Origin: Streptomyces sp. NBC_00457
GTDB taxonomy: Bacteria > Actinomycetota > Actinomycetes > Streptomycetales > Streptomycetaceae
DNA length: 64,000 bases
Direction: 5' to 3'
Assembly: GCF_036014015.1 (NCBI RefSeq)
Contig: NZ_CP107905.1
Coordinates: 10,540,001-10,604,000 of the forward strand
The notes beneath the pieces were generated by a model. That model was not told the DNA's origin. It did no database searches and saw only the letters and a list, made by a program, of their open reading frames with translations. This document shows positions 17,190 to 25,156 of the stretch, piece by piece (position 1 is the first letter of the stretch; each line of letters starts with the position of its first letter). The translations under genes and the position numbers were made by a program.

Positions 17190-18506
17190 TCAGTGCGGTG
17201 CCTTCACCGCGGCCCGGTTCTGCCAGGGGCGGCACACCGCCAGGAAGCAGACCAACGCGGCCAGTGCGCTGCCCAGTTGGACCAAGGCCATCGGCACCGC
17301 CGTCTGCTTGCCCGCGATCCCCACGAGTGAGGAGGCGATCGCTCCCATGAGGAAGCACGACGTGCCGACCAGCGCGGAGGCGGACCCCGCGGCGTGCGGG
17401 GTGCGCATCAGCGCGAGCGCGTTGGTGTTGGGCAGGATCAGGCCCAGCGAGGAGATCATGACGAAGAGGCAGGCGGCGATCGGCACCGCCCCCGCGGTGC
17501 CGAAGGCGCCCTGCGTCACCAGCAGCAGCGCCGCCCCGGCGAGGGTGAGCAGCGCCAGTCCGCACCCGAGCGTCTTGTCCAGGCGGACCCGGCCGACGAG
17601 GATCTTGCCGTTGATCTGGCCGACGATCATCAGGCCGAGCGAGTTGAGGCCGAAGAGCAGCGAGAAGGTCTGCGGGGACGCCCCGTAGATGTCCTGGATC
17701 ACGAACGGTGAGGCGGCGATGTAGGAGAACAGCGCTCCGTAGGCGAAGCCGTTGGTCAGCAGGTACCCGGTGAAGATCCGGTCGGCGCACAGCCCGTGCA
17801 TGATCCACAGGGCCGCGCGTACCCCGCCGCTCTGCCGCCGCTCCGCGGGCAGGGTCTCCGGCAGCCGGCGCCAGACGAGCAGGGTGAGCGCGATGCCGAT
17901 CACGGCGAGGACGAGGAAGATGCCGCGCCAGTTGGTGACGTGCAGGACCTGTCCGCCGATGACGGGCGCGACGATCGGGGCGATGCTGGATATCAGCAGC
18001 AGCGTGGAGAAGAACCGGGCCATGGCCAGGCCGTCGTAGAGGTCGCGTACGACGGCCCGGGCGATGACGATCCCGGCCGCCCCCGCCAGGCCCTGCAGCA
18101 GCCTGAAGGCGATGAGCACCTCGGCGGTGGGCGCGAAGGCGCACATCGTGGCGGCGACGATATAGACGAGCAGTCCGGCCAGCAAAGGCCTGCGCCGTCC
18201 CCACCTGTCGCTCATCGGGCCGACCACCAGCTGCCCGAGCGCCATGCCGGCCAGGCACGCGGTGAGGGTCAGCTGGACGGTCGTGGCGGTCGAGCCCAGG
18301 GTGCGGGTGACCTCCGGGAGGGCCGGGAGGTACATGTCCATCGACATCGGCGGCACCGCGGCGAGGGCGCCGAGGATGAACGTGACGAGGAGACCGGTCC
18401 GGCGCAGCGCCGGGCCCCCGCCGGCCGTATCGCGTCCCGTCGCCGGGGACGGCGCCCCGGGGGATCGCTTACGTCCGGCGGCGGCTTCCTCGGCTTGCTG
18501 AGACAT
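17190..18506 (-). CDS. Bcr/CflA-type MFS drug efflux transporter
   Basis: A protein of 438 residues with 12 predicted membrane segments. Motifs typical of the Bcr/CflA branch are the TM1 segment PPMSMDMYLPALPEV and the loop 2-3 motif GPMSDRWGRRRPLLAG. An Arg-containing TM4 region (FRLLQGLAGAAGIVIARAVVRDLYDG) is also present. It should act as a proton-driven exporter. Location between the cytochrome b and PKS genes suggests export of the meroterpenoid or an intermediate. Transcription is divergent from the PKS operon, and the 18507-18600 segment would hold its promoter. Confidence 0.92.
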   Translation of the reverse strand: MSQQAEEAAAGRKRSPGAPSPATGRDTAGGGPALRRTGLLVTFILGALAAVPPMSMDMYLPALPEVTRTLGSTATTVQLTLTACLAGMALGQLVVGPMSDRWGRRRPLLAGLLVYIVAATMCAFAPTAEVLIAFRLLQGLAGAAGIVIARAVVRDLYDGLAMARFFSTLLLISSIAPIVAPVIGGQVLHVTNWRGIFLVLAVIGIALTLLVWRRLPETLPAERRQSGGVRAALWIMHGLCADRIFTGYLLTNGFAYGALFSYIAASPFVIQDIYGASPQTFSLLFGLNSLGLMIVGQINGKILVGRVRLDKTLGCGLALLTLAGAALLLVTQGAFGTAGAVPIAACLFVMISSLGLILPNTNALALMRTPHAAGSASALVGTSCFLMGAIASSLVGIAGKQTAVPMALVQLGSALAALVCFLAVCRPWQNRAAVKAPH

Positions 18507-18600
18507 GCGCCCTCCGCGTCCAGTCGTTGCATGGCTAACGGCGATGCTCTCAACCGGGCGCTACAGAACCGGCAGGGCACCGGTGGCGCAGGAGAAATCG

Positions 18601-18860
18601 ACTTGTGCGCCACTTGAGCCCAACTCGGCGTGACCCACGTCACTTTGGGGCGGTCTTGGCGCGGAGAGTGCGCCCGTGTCACTATTCCAGCACGCCCTCC
18701 CTGCCCAAAAACTGTTCTGGGGCAGTGGATTGAGCATCGTAGTCACCGTTTCGTACGGGTGAGACCGACGTCCGTGCCAGGTGGCGGCACAGGTTCCCTC
18801 TCGCATCACATCCTCAACGCGCCGTGGCGCTTTGCGCCCTGCGGCTTTGCCTCAGTGCGC
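18601..18860 (+). promoter_or_regulatory. PKS operon promoter and leader, copy B of the shared module with SARP-like heptamers
   Basis: Heptamers ACTTGTG (18601), ACTTGAG (18612) and ACTCGGC (18623) are exactly 11 bp apart. They abut GTGACCCACGTCAC (18630-18643). Then follow TTGGCG (18656-18661), an 18-bp spacer and CACTAT (18680-18685). A TGCCC...GGGCA hairpin (18702-18724) and GTGGATTGAG come next. Leader similarity to the copy at 33745-33960 continues for about 120 bp, including GAGACCGA, GGCACAG and a small GGCGC-TTT-GCGCC hairpin. The start would be near 18692, leaving a ~375-nt leader. Confidence 0.74.
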
Positions 18861-19067
18861 AAGCGCCGCCGGCGCTGATCCGGCATGCCCTGTGCCGCGC
18901 CTGTTGCCCAAGTGATCGCGGTGGTCGGCACGTTCTGTGCGGTGCGGCCTGCCCGCGGCCGCCCCGCACCCGCCTCCGCCGTAACGACCTGACGAGAACC
19001 GCTTCGGAAGCTGTGCGCGGATTCTGCACGCACAGAAGGCAGACTCTCGAGAAATGAGACCCCAGAT

Positions 19068-20135
19068 ATGCCAAGGCTATGCAAGCCCGCGGTGAGCGCG
19101 CCGGAACACGTCATCACGATGGAAGAGACGCTGGAGTTCGCCCAACAAGCTCATGCAGGAAAGCCGCAGCTTCCTCTGGCGCTCCGGCTGATCCGGAACA
19201 CGGGGGTGCTGAAGCGGCATATCGTGCAGCCCATCGAGCAGACACTGCGCCACCCGGGGCTGACCGAACGCAACCGCATCTACGAGGCCGAATCCAAGAA
19301 GTGGTGCCCCCCGGTCATCGAACAGGCCCTTGAGAACGCCGATGTGGCGGCCCGTGACATCGACGCCATCATCTACGTGTCGTGCACCGGGTTCCTGATG
19401 CCGTCGCTGACCGCATGGCTGATCAACAGGATGGGACTGCGCTACGACACCCGGCAGATACCCATCGCCCAGCTGGGGTGCGCGGCAGGCGGCGCGGCGG
19501 TCAACCGCGCCCACGACTTCTGCGCGGCCCACCCGGGAAGCAACGTCCTGATCGTCAGTTGCGAGCTGTGCTCGCTGTGCTACCAGCCCGACGCCGACGA
19601 CATCGGCTCGCTGCTGTCCGACGGGCTGTTCGGCGACGCGGTCGCGGCCGCCGTGGTGCGCGGCAGCGGCGGCGTCGGCATCGAACTGGAGCGCAACGCC
19701 TCCTACCTCATTCCCAACACCGAGGACTGGATCTCCTACGCGGTGCGCGACACCGGCTTCCACTTCCAGCTGGACCGGCGGGTGCCCGGCACGATGGAGC
19801 CGCTGGCCCCGGTGCTGCGGGAGTTCGCCAAGGACCACAGCTGGGACGCCGGCAACCTCGACTTCTACATCGTCCACGCCGGCGGCCCGCGGATCCTGGA
19901 CGACCTCGCCAAGTTCCTCGAGGTCGACCGCACGGTGTTCCGTCACAGCTGGTCGACCCTGACCGAATACGGCAACATCGCCAGCGCGGTCGTGTTCGAC
20001 GCGGCACGCAGGCTGTTCGAAGAGGACCCCCCGGCCCCCGACGCCACCGGTCTGATCGCGGGTTTCGGTCCCGGCATCACCGCCGAGATGGCGCTGGGCC
20101 GCTGGAGCGTCGACGCACCGGGCGAATTGGACTGA
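19068..20135 (+). CDS. rppA: 1,3,6,8-Tetrahydroxynaphthalene synthase (type III PKS)
   Basis: A protein of 355 residues that condenses five malonyl-CoA units to tetrahydroxynaphthalene. The catalytic triad Cys138 (AQLGCAAGG), His270 (IVHAGGP) and Asn303 (EYGNIASAV) is in the positions described for Streptomyces THNS. Cys106 in YVSCTGFLMPSL is also kept. It starts a tight operon: 7 bp to the cupin gene, which in turn overlaps the aminotransferase gene. Its promoter copy (B) also drives the mevalonate operon, linking aromatic core and isoprenoid supply. It is the core-building gene of the cluster. Confidence 0.97.
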   Translation: MPRLCKPAVSAPEHVITMEETLEFAQQAHAGKPQLPLALRLIRNTGVLKRHIVQPIEQTLRHPGLTERNRIYEAESKKWCPPVIEQALENADVAARDIDAIIYVSCTGFLMPSLTAWLINRMGLRYDTRQIPIAQLGCAAGGAAVNRAHDFCAAHPGSNVLIVSCELCSLCYQPDADDIGSLLSDGLFGDAVAAAVVRGSGGVGIELERNASYLIPNTEDWISYAVRDTGFHFQLDRRVPGTMEPLAPVLREFAKDHSWDAGNLDFYIVHAGGPRILDDLAKFLEVDRTVFRHSWSTLTEYGNIASAVVFDAARRLFEEDPPAPDATGLIAGFGPGITAEMALGRWSVDAPGELD

Positions 20136-20142
20136 GCCCTGT

Positions 20143-20709
20143 ATGACTGGTCTCATTCTCCCGCCCGGTCAGGGGCGAAAGCTGATCACCAAGGCGCAGG
20201 AAGTGACCTTCAAGGCCACCGAGGCGCACGGCTCCTCCATATCGATCTTCGAGGTGGTGGTGCCGCCCGGGTTCGATGTCGGGGCCCATGTCCACAGCGA
20301 TGCGCAGGAGTTCTTCTACGTCCTTGAGGGGGAGCTGCAACTGCTGGCCTTCGAGCCCATCACGCGCACGCAGGAGAGCTGGCACGAGTGGGAGTCGCCC
20401 GAGGGGGACCGGGTCGTCCGGGCCACCGAGGGGGCCAGCATGTTCGTTCCCCCGGGAACGCCGCACGCGTTCAGGAACGCCTCGGACCAGCCGGCGCGCA
20501 TGCTGTTCCAGTGCTTCCCCTCACCCATTCACGAGCTCTACTTCGACGAGATCGCCGAGATCTGGTCGGCCGGCGGGCCGCCGGACGCAGAGGCCATCGA
20601 GGAGATGCGCCGGCGCTATGACGTCAGTCAGATCACGCCGCTGCGCTTCGACCCGCCCCCTCTTCTCGATTCCCCGTCGGCAACGGAGCGCGGAGCGCAA
20701 CGGAGATGA
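20143..20709 (+). CDS. MomA-like cupin quinone-forming oxygenase
   Basis: A protein of 188 residues with one double-stranded beta-helix domain. Cupin motif 1 is HVHSDAQEFFYVLEGE, with His49, His51 and Glu56 as likely metal ligands. Motif 2 is FVPPGTPHAF, with His108. Genes of this kind beside THN synthases encode the anchor-type monooxygenase that turns tetrahydroxynaphthalene into flaviolin. That is the most likely reaction here. The C-terminal ~30 residues are Pro/Ser-rich. The stop codon overlaps the aminotransferase start by 4 bp. Confidence 0.87.
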   Translation: MTGLILPPGQGRKLITKAQEVTFKATEAHGSSISIFEVVVPPGFDVGAHVHSDAQEFFYVLEGELQLLAFEPITRTQESWHEWESPEGDRVVRATEGASMFVPPGTPHAFRNASDQPARMLFQCFPSPIHELYFDEIAEIWSAGGPPDAEAIEEMRRRYDVSQITPLRFDPPPLLDSPSATERGAQRR

Positions 20710-21863
20710 GCGACATGGACAAGATTTCCCTGGTGCACGCAAGCCTGGGGGAGCAGGAACTGGCCGCCGTCGCCGAGGTGTTCGCCTCCGGCTGGCCGGC
20801 CGGCCAGGGCCCCAAGGGCAAGGCTCTCGAGGCCCGGCTGAAGGAACGTTACGGTGCCGGTGACGCGGTCGCGGTCAGCAACTGCGGCGCCGCACTGCAC
20901 CTGGCGATGCTCGCGTTCGGCGTCAAGCCGGGCGACGAAGTGATCGTCGCCGACTACACGTTCCCGGCACCCGCCCATGCGGTGCGGTACGTGGGCGCCA
21001 CGCCGGTCTTCGCCGACGTACGCGCCGACACCGGCACCGTGGACCCCGAGGCGGTCGCGGATCTGGTCTCGGCGCGCACGGTGGGCATCATCGCCGTCGA
21101 CACGGTGGGACTGCCCGCGGACTACACGCAGCTGCAGGCGATCGCCGACCGCCACGGGCTGTTCCTCGTCGAGGACGCCGCCTGCGCGGTGGGCGCCACC
21201 TACCAGGGGCGTGAGGCGGGCGCGCTGGCCGAGGTGGCCTGCCTGTCCTTCCACGGACGCAAGGGAGCCACCAGCGGGGAGGGCGGCGCCCTGATCGCCA
21301 CCGACCCGGCCATCGGGGCGCACACGCGGCAGCTCTCCTCCTTCGGCATCGGCAGCATCTACGACCAGGCGCAGGTCATCGGCCTGCCGATCCCTCAGTT
21401 CACCGAGATCGGCTACAACTTCAAGCTGTCCGACATCGCCGCGGCGATCCTTGAGGTGCAGCTCGGCCGGATCGAGGAACTGCTGGAGCGCCGGCGCGCC
21501 GTCGCCGCGCGCTACGCCGAACTCTTCGCCGGCGAGGAACTCCTGACGGTGCCGCACGTACCGGCGGACCGTACCCACGCCTGGCAGTCCTACCTGGTGA
21601 CGCTGGATCCGGGCGTGGACCGCGCGGCGGTCGCCACCGACCTGCGGGCCCAGGGAATCGGCTGCCTGCACGGCACCTGGGCCAGCCACCTGCAGCCCGC
21701 GTTCGGGGCCCAGCAGGTGTGCCCGGTCTCGGCGGATCTCTTCCGGCGCAATCTCGGCATACCCATGCACGCCGAGCTGACCATGGACCAGGTCGAACGG
21801 GTCGTGGAGGTGCTGCGTACCGCGGTGCGCACCCACGCACGGCCCGTCGGCCGCGCCGCCTAG
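20706..21863 (+). CDS. DegT/DnrJ/EryC1-type PLP aminotransferase (predicted flaviolin/mompain amination)
   Basis: A protein of 385 residues. PLP Lys186 lies in SFHGRKGATSGEGG and the pyridine-binding Asp157 in LVEDAACAVGA. The fold-type I DegT/StrS layout is complete. No sugar-nucleotide genes are present, so a sugar substrate is unlikely. In furaquinocin, naphterpin and napyradiomycin clusters a homologue aminates the naphthoquinone to an 8-aminoflaviolin-type intermediate. That family-level knowledge is the basis for the role given. The gene is coupled to the cupin gene by a 4-bp overlap, and a small hairpin begins right after its stop. Confidence 0.88.
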   Translation: MSDMDKISLVHASLGEQELAAVAEVFASGWPAGQGPKGKALEARLKERYGAGDAVAVSNCGAALHLAMLAFGVKPGDEVIVADYTFPAPAHAVRYVGATPVFADVRADTGTVDPEAVADLVSARTVGIIAVDTVGLPADYTQLQAIADRHGLFLVEDAACAVGATYQGREAGALAEVACLSFHGRKGATSGEGGALIATDPAIGAHTRQLSSFGIGSIYDQAQVIGLPIPQFTEIGYNFKLSDIAAAILEVQLGRIEELLERRRAVAARYAELFAGEELLTVPHVPADRTHAWQSYLVTLDPGVDRAAVATDLRAQGIGCLHGTWASHLQPAFGAQQVCPVSADLFRRNLGIPMHAELTMDQVERVVEVLRTAVRTHARPVGRAA

Positions 21864-21882
21864 GCCCCTGCGGCACAGGGGC
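21864..21882 (+). terminator. Small hairpin immediately after the aminotransferase gene
   Basis: GCCCCTG-CGGCA-CAGGGGC, perfect 7-bp arms, starting one base after the stop codon. It is short and may only attenuate read-through into the ligase-like gene at 21993. Confidence 0.45.
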
Positions 21883-21992
21883 GGGCCGTTGTTCCAGGCA
21901 GTTTTGACGAGCCGTCCGTACGCCCCCCTTGCCCCGCATCGAGCACCGTGCGCCGTTGACCTCGCGACGTGCCCCCGAAGGAGACAGTCCCC

Positions 21993-23579
21993 ATGAAGGG
22001 CTCCACAGCCTACAAATCGATACAGAAGCGCGGTCTGCACATCGGCCTGCTGCCGGAGATGGCCGCGGCCGTGAACCCCTCGACACCGATCAGCCTGGAC
22101 CACGACCTGGACGTCCTGCCCGAGGCGGGGCGGCGCCTGACGGTGGCTCAGTACGCCGAGCACGTGGACGACCTGGCGGGCCGCCTGTGGGCGGCCGGTG
22201 TCCGGCCCGACGAGCGCGTCGTGCTCTACAAGAGGGCCAATGCCGACCACTGGATGCTCGCCGCCGCGGTGTCCCGCATCGGCGCGGTCGTGGTGAACCT
22301 GTCGCCGGCCCTGGACGCCGCGACCGTCGCCGTCCTGCTCGAGCGGGTCGGCCGGCCGACCCTGCTCACCGACGCGGCCAAGCTCGACGTCCTCGCCGAG
22401 GTGCCGCTGGAGGAGATCACCCAGCGGGTGATCTCCTCCAGCGGCCACCGGCCGGGGGCCCTGCCGCTCGCCGAGCTCGCCGGGGCGCCGCGGGTCAGGC
22501 CGGTGGTCCGGCCGATCGACGAGGCCGCCGTGATCACCCACACCTCCGGCACCACCGGGATTCCCAAGCTCGTGGTGCACACGCCCCGCACCCAGGGCAT
22601 CCGCCTGGTACCGCAGTGGCGGCTGCTGTCCCTGATGCGGAAGAAGGAGACCGTCGCGATCCACGTGCCCTTCGTGCACTCGCGGATGGTCGCGGCGATG
22701 TCCCTGGCCCTGCTCAAGCAGTACCCGGTCCTGCTCATGCGGGAGTCGGACCCCGCCGACGTCGCCGAGCAGCTCATCGAGCACCGGCCGGCCTTCATCG
22801 AGGCGCTGCCCAACTCGCTGATGGAGTGGGAGGGGCTGGCCGAGGACCCGCGAGCGCCGTTCGGGTCGGTGAAGGTCTTCAGCAGCACCTTCGACGCGAT
22901 CCACCCCGGGACGATGAGCCGGCTGCTGAAGGCCTCCGACCGGCGCGGGGCGCTGTTCTTCCAGATCTACGGGCAGAGCGAGGTCGGTCCGGCCGTCGGC
23001 CGCGCCTACTTCCGCCACTCCGCCCACAAGGCCAACGGGCGCTGCGTCGGCTGGGCCATGCCGCACGGCGCCGCGAGGATCCGCGTGGTGAGCCGGGACG
23101 GCAGGGCGCCGTCCGAGCAGAGCCCCGGCTTCATCGAGGTCGCCTGGGACGGCATCGCCAAGACCTACTTCGCCGAGCAGGACCGCTACGACGCCAACCG
23201 CAACGGCCAGTGGTGGCGCACCGGCGACGTCGGCTACCGCACCCGGTTCGGCTGTCTGCACATGCTCGACCGGGAGGTCGACATGATCCCCGGGGTGCGC
23301 AGCTCCCTGGAGATCGAGGACGTGGTGCTGGGCGAGCTGAGCGAACTGAGCGAGCTGGTCGTGGTGCAGGGCCCGGGCGGCGAGGCGGTCCCGGTGATCT
23401 GCACCGTCGACGACCAGCCGCTGGACCGGGGCCGCTGGCGCGCGGCCGTCGCCGGTTTCCCCCAGCTGGCCGACCCCGTCCAGATCCCGCAGGCCGAACT
23501 GCCGCGGACCGCCACCTTGAAGGTGCAGCGGCTCGCCCTGGCCCGCCGGCTCGAACAGGAGCGGGAGCGGCGGGCGTGA
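21993..23579 (+). CDS. AMP-forming acyl-CoA ligase-like enzyme, candidate ATP-dependent diazotase
   Basis: A protein of 528 residues of the ANL superfamily. The phosphate loop THTSGTTGIPKLVV (~182-195), the A5 motif YGQSEVGPAV and the A7/A8 motifs RTGDVGYRT and LDREVDMIPG are intact. The C-terminal PRTATLKVQR keeps Lys510, but the preceding Gly of the usual GK pair is Leu. No carrier protein or free-acid substrate gene is nearby. CreM of cremeomycin shows that this fold can activate nitrite and diazotise an aromatic amine. With CreE/CreD homologues and an aminotransferase in the same cluster, that is the favoured role (inference). ATG 21993 follows GAAGGAG; a GTG 24 bp upstream is the alternative start. 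Confidence 0.8.
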   Translation: MKGSTAYKSIQKRGLHIGLLPEMAAAVNPSTPISLDHDLDVLPEAGRRLTVAQYAEHVDDLAGRLWAAGVRPDERVVLYKRANADHWMLAAAVSRIGAVVVNLSPALDAATVAVLLERVGRPTLLTDAAKLDVLAEVPLEEITQRVISSSGHRPGALPLAELAGAPRVRPVVRPIDEAAVITHTSGTTGIPKLVVHTPRTQGIRLVPQWRLLSLMRKKETVAIHVPFVHSRMVAAMSLALLKQYPVLLMRESDPADVAEQLIEHRPAFIEALPNSLMEWEGLAEDPRAPFGSVKVFSSTFDAIHPGTMSRLLKASDRRGALFFQIYGQSEVGPAVGRAYFRHSAHKANGRCVGWAMPHGAARIRVVSRDGRAPSEQSPGFIEVAWDGIAKTYFAEQDRYDANRNGQWWRTGDVGYRTRFGCLHMLDREVDMIPGVRSSLEIEDVVLGELSELSELVVVQGPGGEAVPVICTVDDQPLDRGRWRAAVAGFPQLADPVQIPQAELPRTATLKVQRLALARRLEQERERRA

Positions 23580-23783
23580 CCCGCCACGCAGCCACCTGCC
23601 GGTCCGAGGCGGCGTAGGCGGACACCCAAGGACGCCGCCGGATTCTGCTGCCGGGCCGGCCTCGGGACCGCCGGCGTGCTGCTGAGCGGTGTTCCCAGGC
23701 CGGCCATCCGGCCCGGCTGCCGCTGCCATGGGGGAGGGAGGGCCCGGTGCAACGACGGTGTGCAAAGGGCACGGAACCGGACC

Positions 23784-23805
23784 CGCGCGGGTGCGCACCC
23801 GCGCG
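23784..23805. promoter_or_regulatory. Perfect 22-bp palindrome in the gap before the polyprenyl synthase gene
   Basis: CGCGCGGGTGC followed directly by its complement, with no loop. It lies within the 468-bp gene-free gap 23580-24047. Such loop-less symmetry suits a dimeric regulator's operator better than a terminator. The gap also holds a longer imperfect repeat (GAGCCCGG...CCGGGCTC, about 23938-23983) that may terminate the upstream operon. No gene was supported in the gap. Confidence 0.4.
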
Positions 23806-24047
23806 ACCCGTGCGCCGACCCGGCCGGCCGCGGCGGCGTCGCGGACACGGCGCAGCCGGCCGGCCGGTGCGCCACTGCCGGCTCGCTGCCGATCGTTGCT
23901 CACCCCGCTGAAGCCGGCGTGAGCCGGGCCGCGGTGCAGAGCCCGGGGCCTGCCCGGCCGGCACGTCCTGCCCGGCCGGGCTCACTCATGCGCCGCACTC
24001 CGCACTCCGCCTCACGTGCTCATTCCTCCTGCCCAAGGAGATATTCA

Positions 24048-25118
24048 GTGACCGAGGTGACCTCCTGGCCCGGCACCGGTCAGGAGCCGGCTGCCTGCGT
24101 GCGCAGCATCACCGATGACCTGCTGCAGCGGGTGGAGCAGCGGCTGAGCTCGTTTCTCTCCGCCGAGCGCGCCCGCTACGCCGAGGTGGATGAACGGGCG
24201 GTGGTCGCGGTCGACGCGCTGTCCGATCTGGTCGCCGCGGGCGGCAAGCGGATCAGGCCCGCCTTCTGCATCACCGGCCATCTCGCCGCCGGCGGTGATC
24301 CGGGCGATCCCGGGATCGTGGCGGCGGCCGCGGGCCTGGAGATGCTGCACGTCTCCGCCCTCGTCCACGACGACGTCCTGGACGACTCCGGCCGGCGGCG
24401 CGGAAAGCCGACCGTGCACACGGTCTTCTCCCAGCGGCACCAGAGCCGGGGCTGGCAGGGCGAGTCACGCCGGTTCGGCGAGGGCGTGGCCATCCTCGTC
24501 GGCGACCTCGCGCTCGTCTACTCGGACGAGCTGGTGTCCCAGGCGCCGCCGGCACTGCTCGCGCAGTGGCACCGGCTGCGCTCCGACGTGACCATCGGCC
24601 AGTACCTGGACATCGCCGCGGCCGCCGAGTTCTCGGTCGATCCCCGGCTCTCCCGGCTGATCGCCCTGATCAAGACCGGCCGTTACACCATTCACCGGCC
24701 GCTGGTCATGGGGGCGAGCGCGGCGGGCCGGCCCGACCTCGCTGCCGCCTTCGCCGCGTACGGCGAGGCGGTGGGCGAAGCATTCCAGCTCCGTGACGAC
24801 CTGCTGGACGCCTTCGGGGACGCCGCGCAGACCGGCAAGCCCGCCGGCCTCGACTTCCGCCGGCACAAGATGACGCTGCTGCTGGGGTGGGCCATGCAGC
24901 GCGACGAGCGCATCCGCTGTCTGATCACGCAAGGGGGACACAGCCCCGACGAGGTGCGCCGCCGCCTGCTGGACACCGGTGTTCCCGAGCACGTCGAGAA
25001 GCACATCGCCGGCCTCGTCGAGCGGGGCTGCGCGGCCCTCGCCGACGCGCCCGTCGCCCCGGTGTGGCGCCACGAACTGACAGACATGGCCGTGCGCGGC
25101 GCCTACCGGAACACCTGA
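24048..25118 (+). CDS. Polyprenyl (GPP/FPP/GGPP-type) diphosphate synthase
   Basis: A protein of 356 residues of the trans-isoprenyl diphosphate synthase family. The first Asp-rich motif DDVLDD is at 108-113 and the second DDLLD at 250-254. GGKRIRPAF (65-73) binds IPP. The GTG start at 24048 has AAGGAG 7 bp upstream. The enzyme supplies the allylic diphosphate used by the neighbouring NphB-type prenyltransferases. Chain length cannot be fixed by eye: residues before the first motif are small (HVSALVHDD), which does not suggest a GPP-only enzyme. It is followed 38 bp later by a prenyltransferase gene. Confidence 0.93.
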   Translation: MTEVTSWPGTGQEPAACVRSITDDLLQRVEQRLSSFLSAERARYAEVDERAVVAVDALSDLVAAGGKRIRPAFCITGHLAAGGDPGDPGIVAAAAGLEMLHVSALVHDDVLDDSGRRRGKPTVHTVFSQRHQSRGWQGESRRFGEGVAILVGDLALVYSDELVSQAPPALLAQWHRLRSDVTIGQYLDIAAAAEFSVDPRLSRLIALIKTGRYTIHRPLVMGASAAGRPDLAAAFAAYGEAVGEAFQLRDDLLDAFGDAAQTGKPAGLDFRRHKMTLLLGWAMQRDERIRCLITQGGHSPDEVRRRLLDTGVPEHVEKHIAGLVERGCAALADAPVAPVWRHELTDMAVRGAYRNT

Positions 25119-25156
25119 GCCTGCACCAGACGCCGAGATCGACGCTTGGAGGAAGA

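Noticed and set aside
16697..17350. Several overlapping frames between DUF3099 and the MFS gene
   Set aside because: All are Arg/Pro/Ala-rich on both strands with no homology pattern. The region is better explained as non-coding with a bidirectional terminator.
14809..17688. 959-codon plus-strand frame over cytochrome b, DUF3099 and the MFS gene
   Set aside because: Runs through three real genes in another frame and is Arg/Pro-rich with no recognisable domain.
20628..23903. 1091-codon minus-strand frame opposite the aminotransferase and ligase-like genes
   Set aside because: A GC-driven open frame, with His/Asp/Gly/Arg-rich translation and no start signal.
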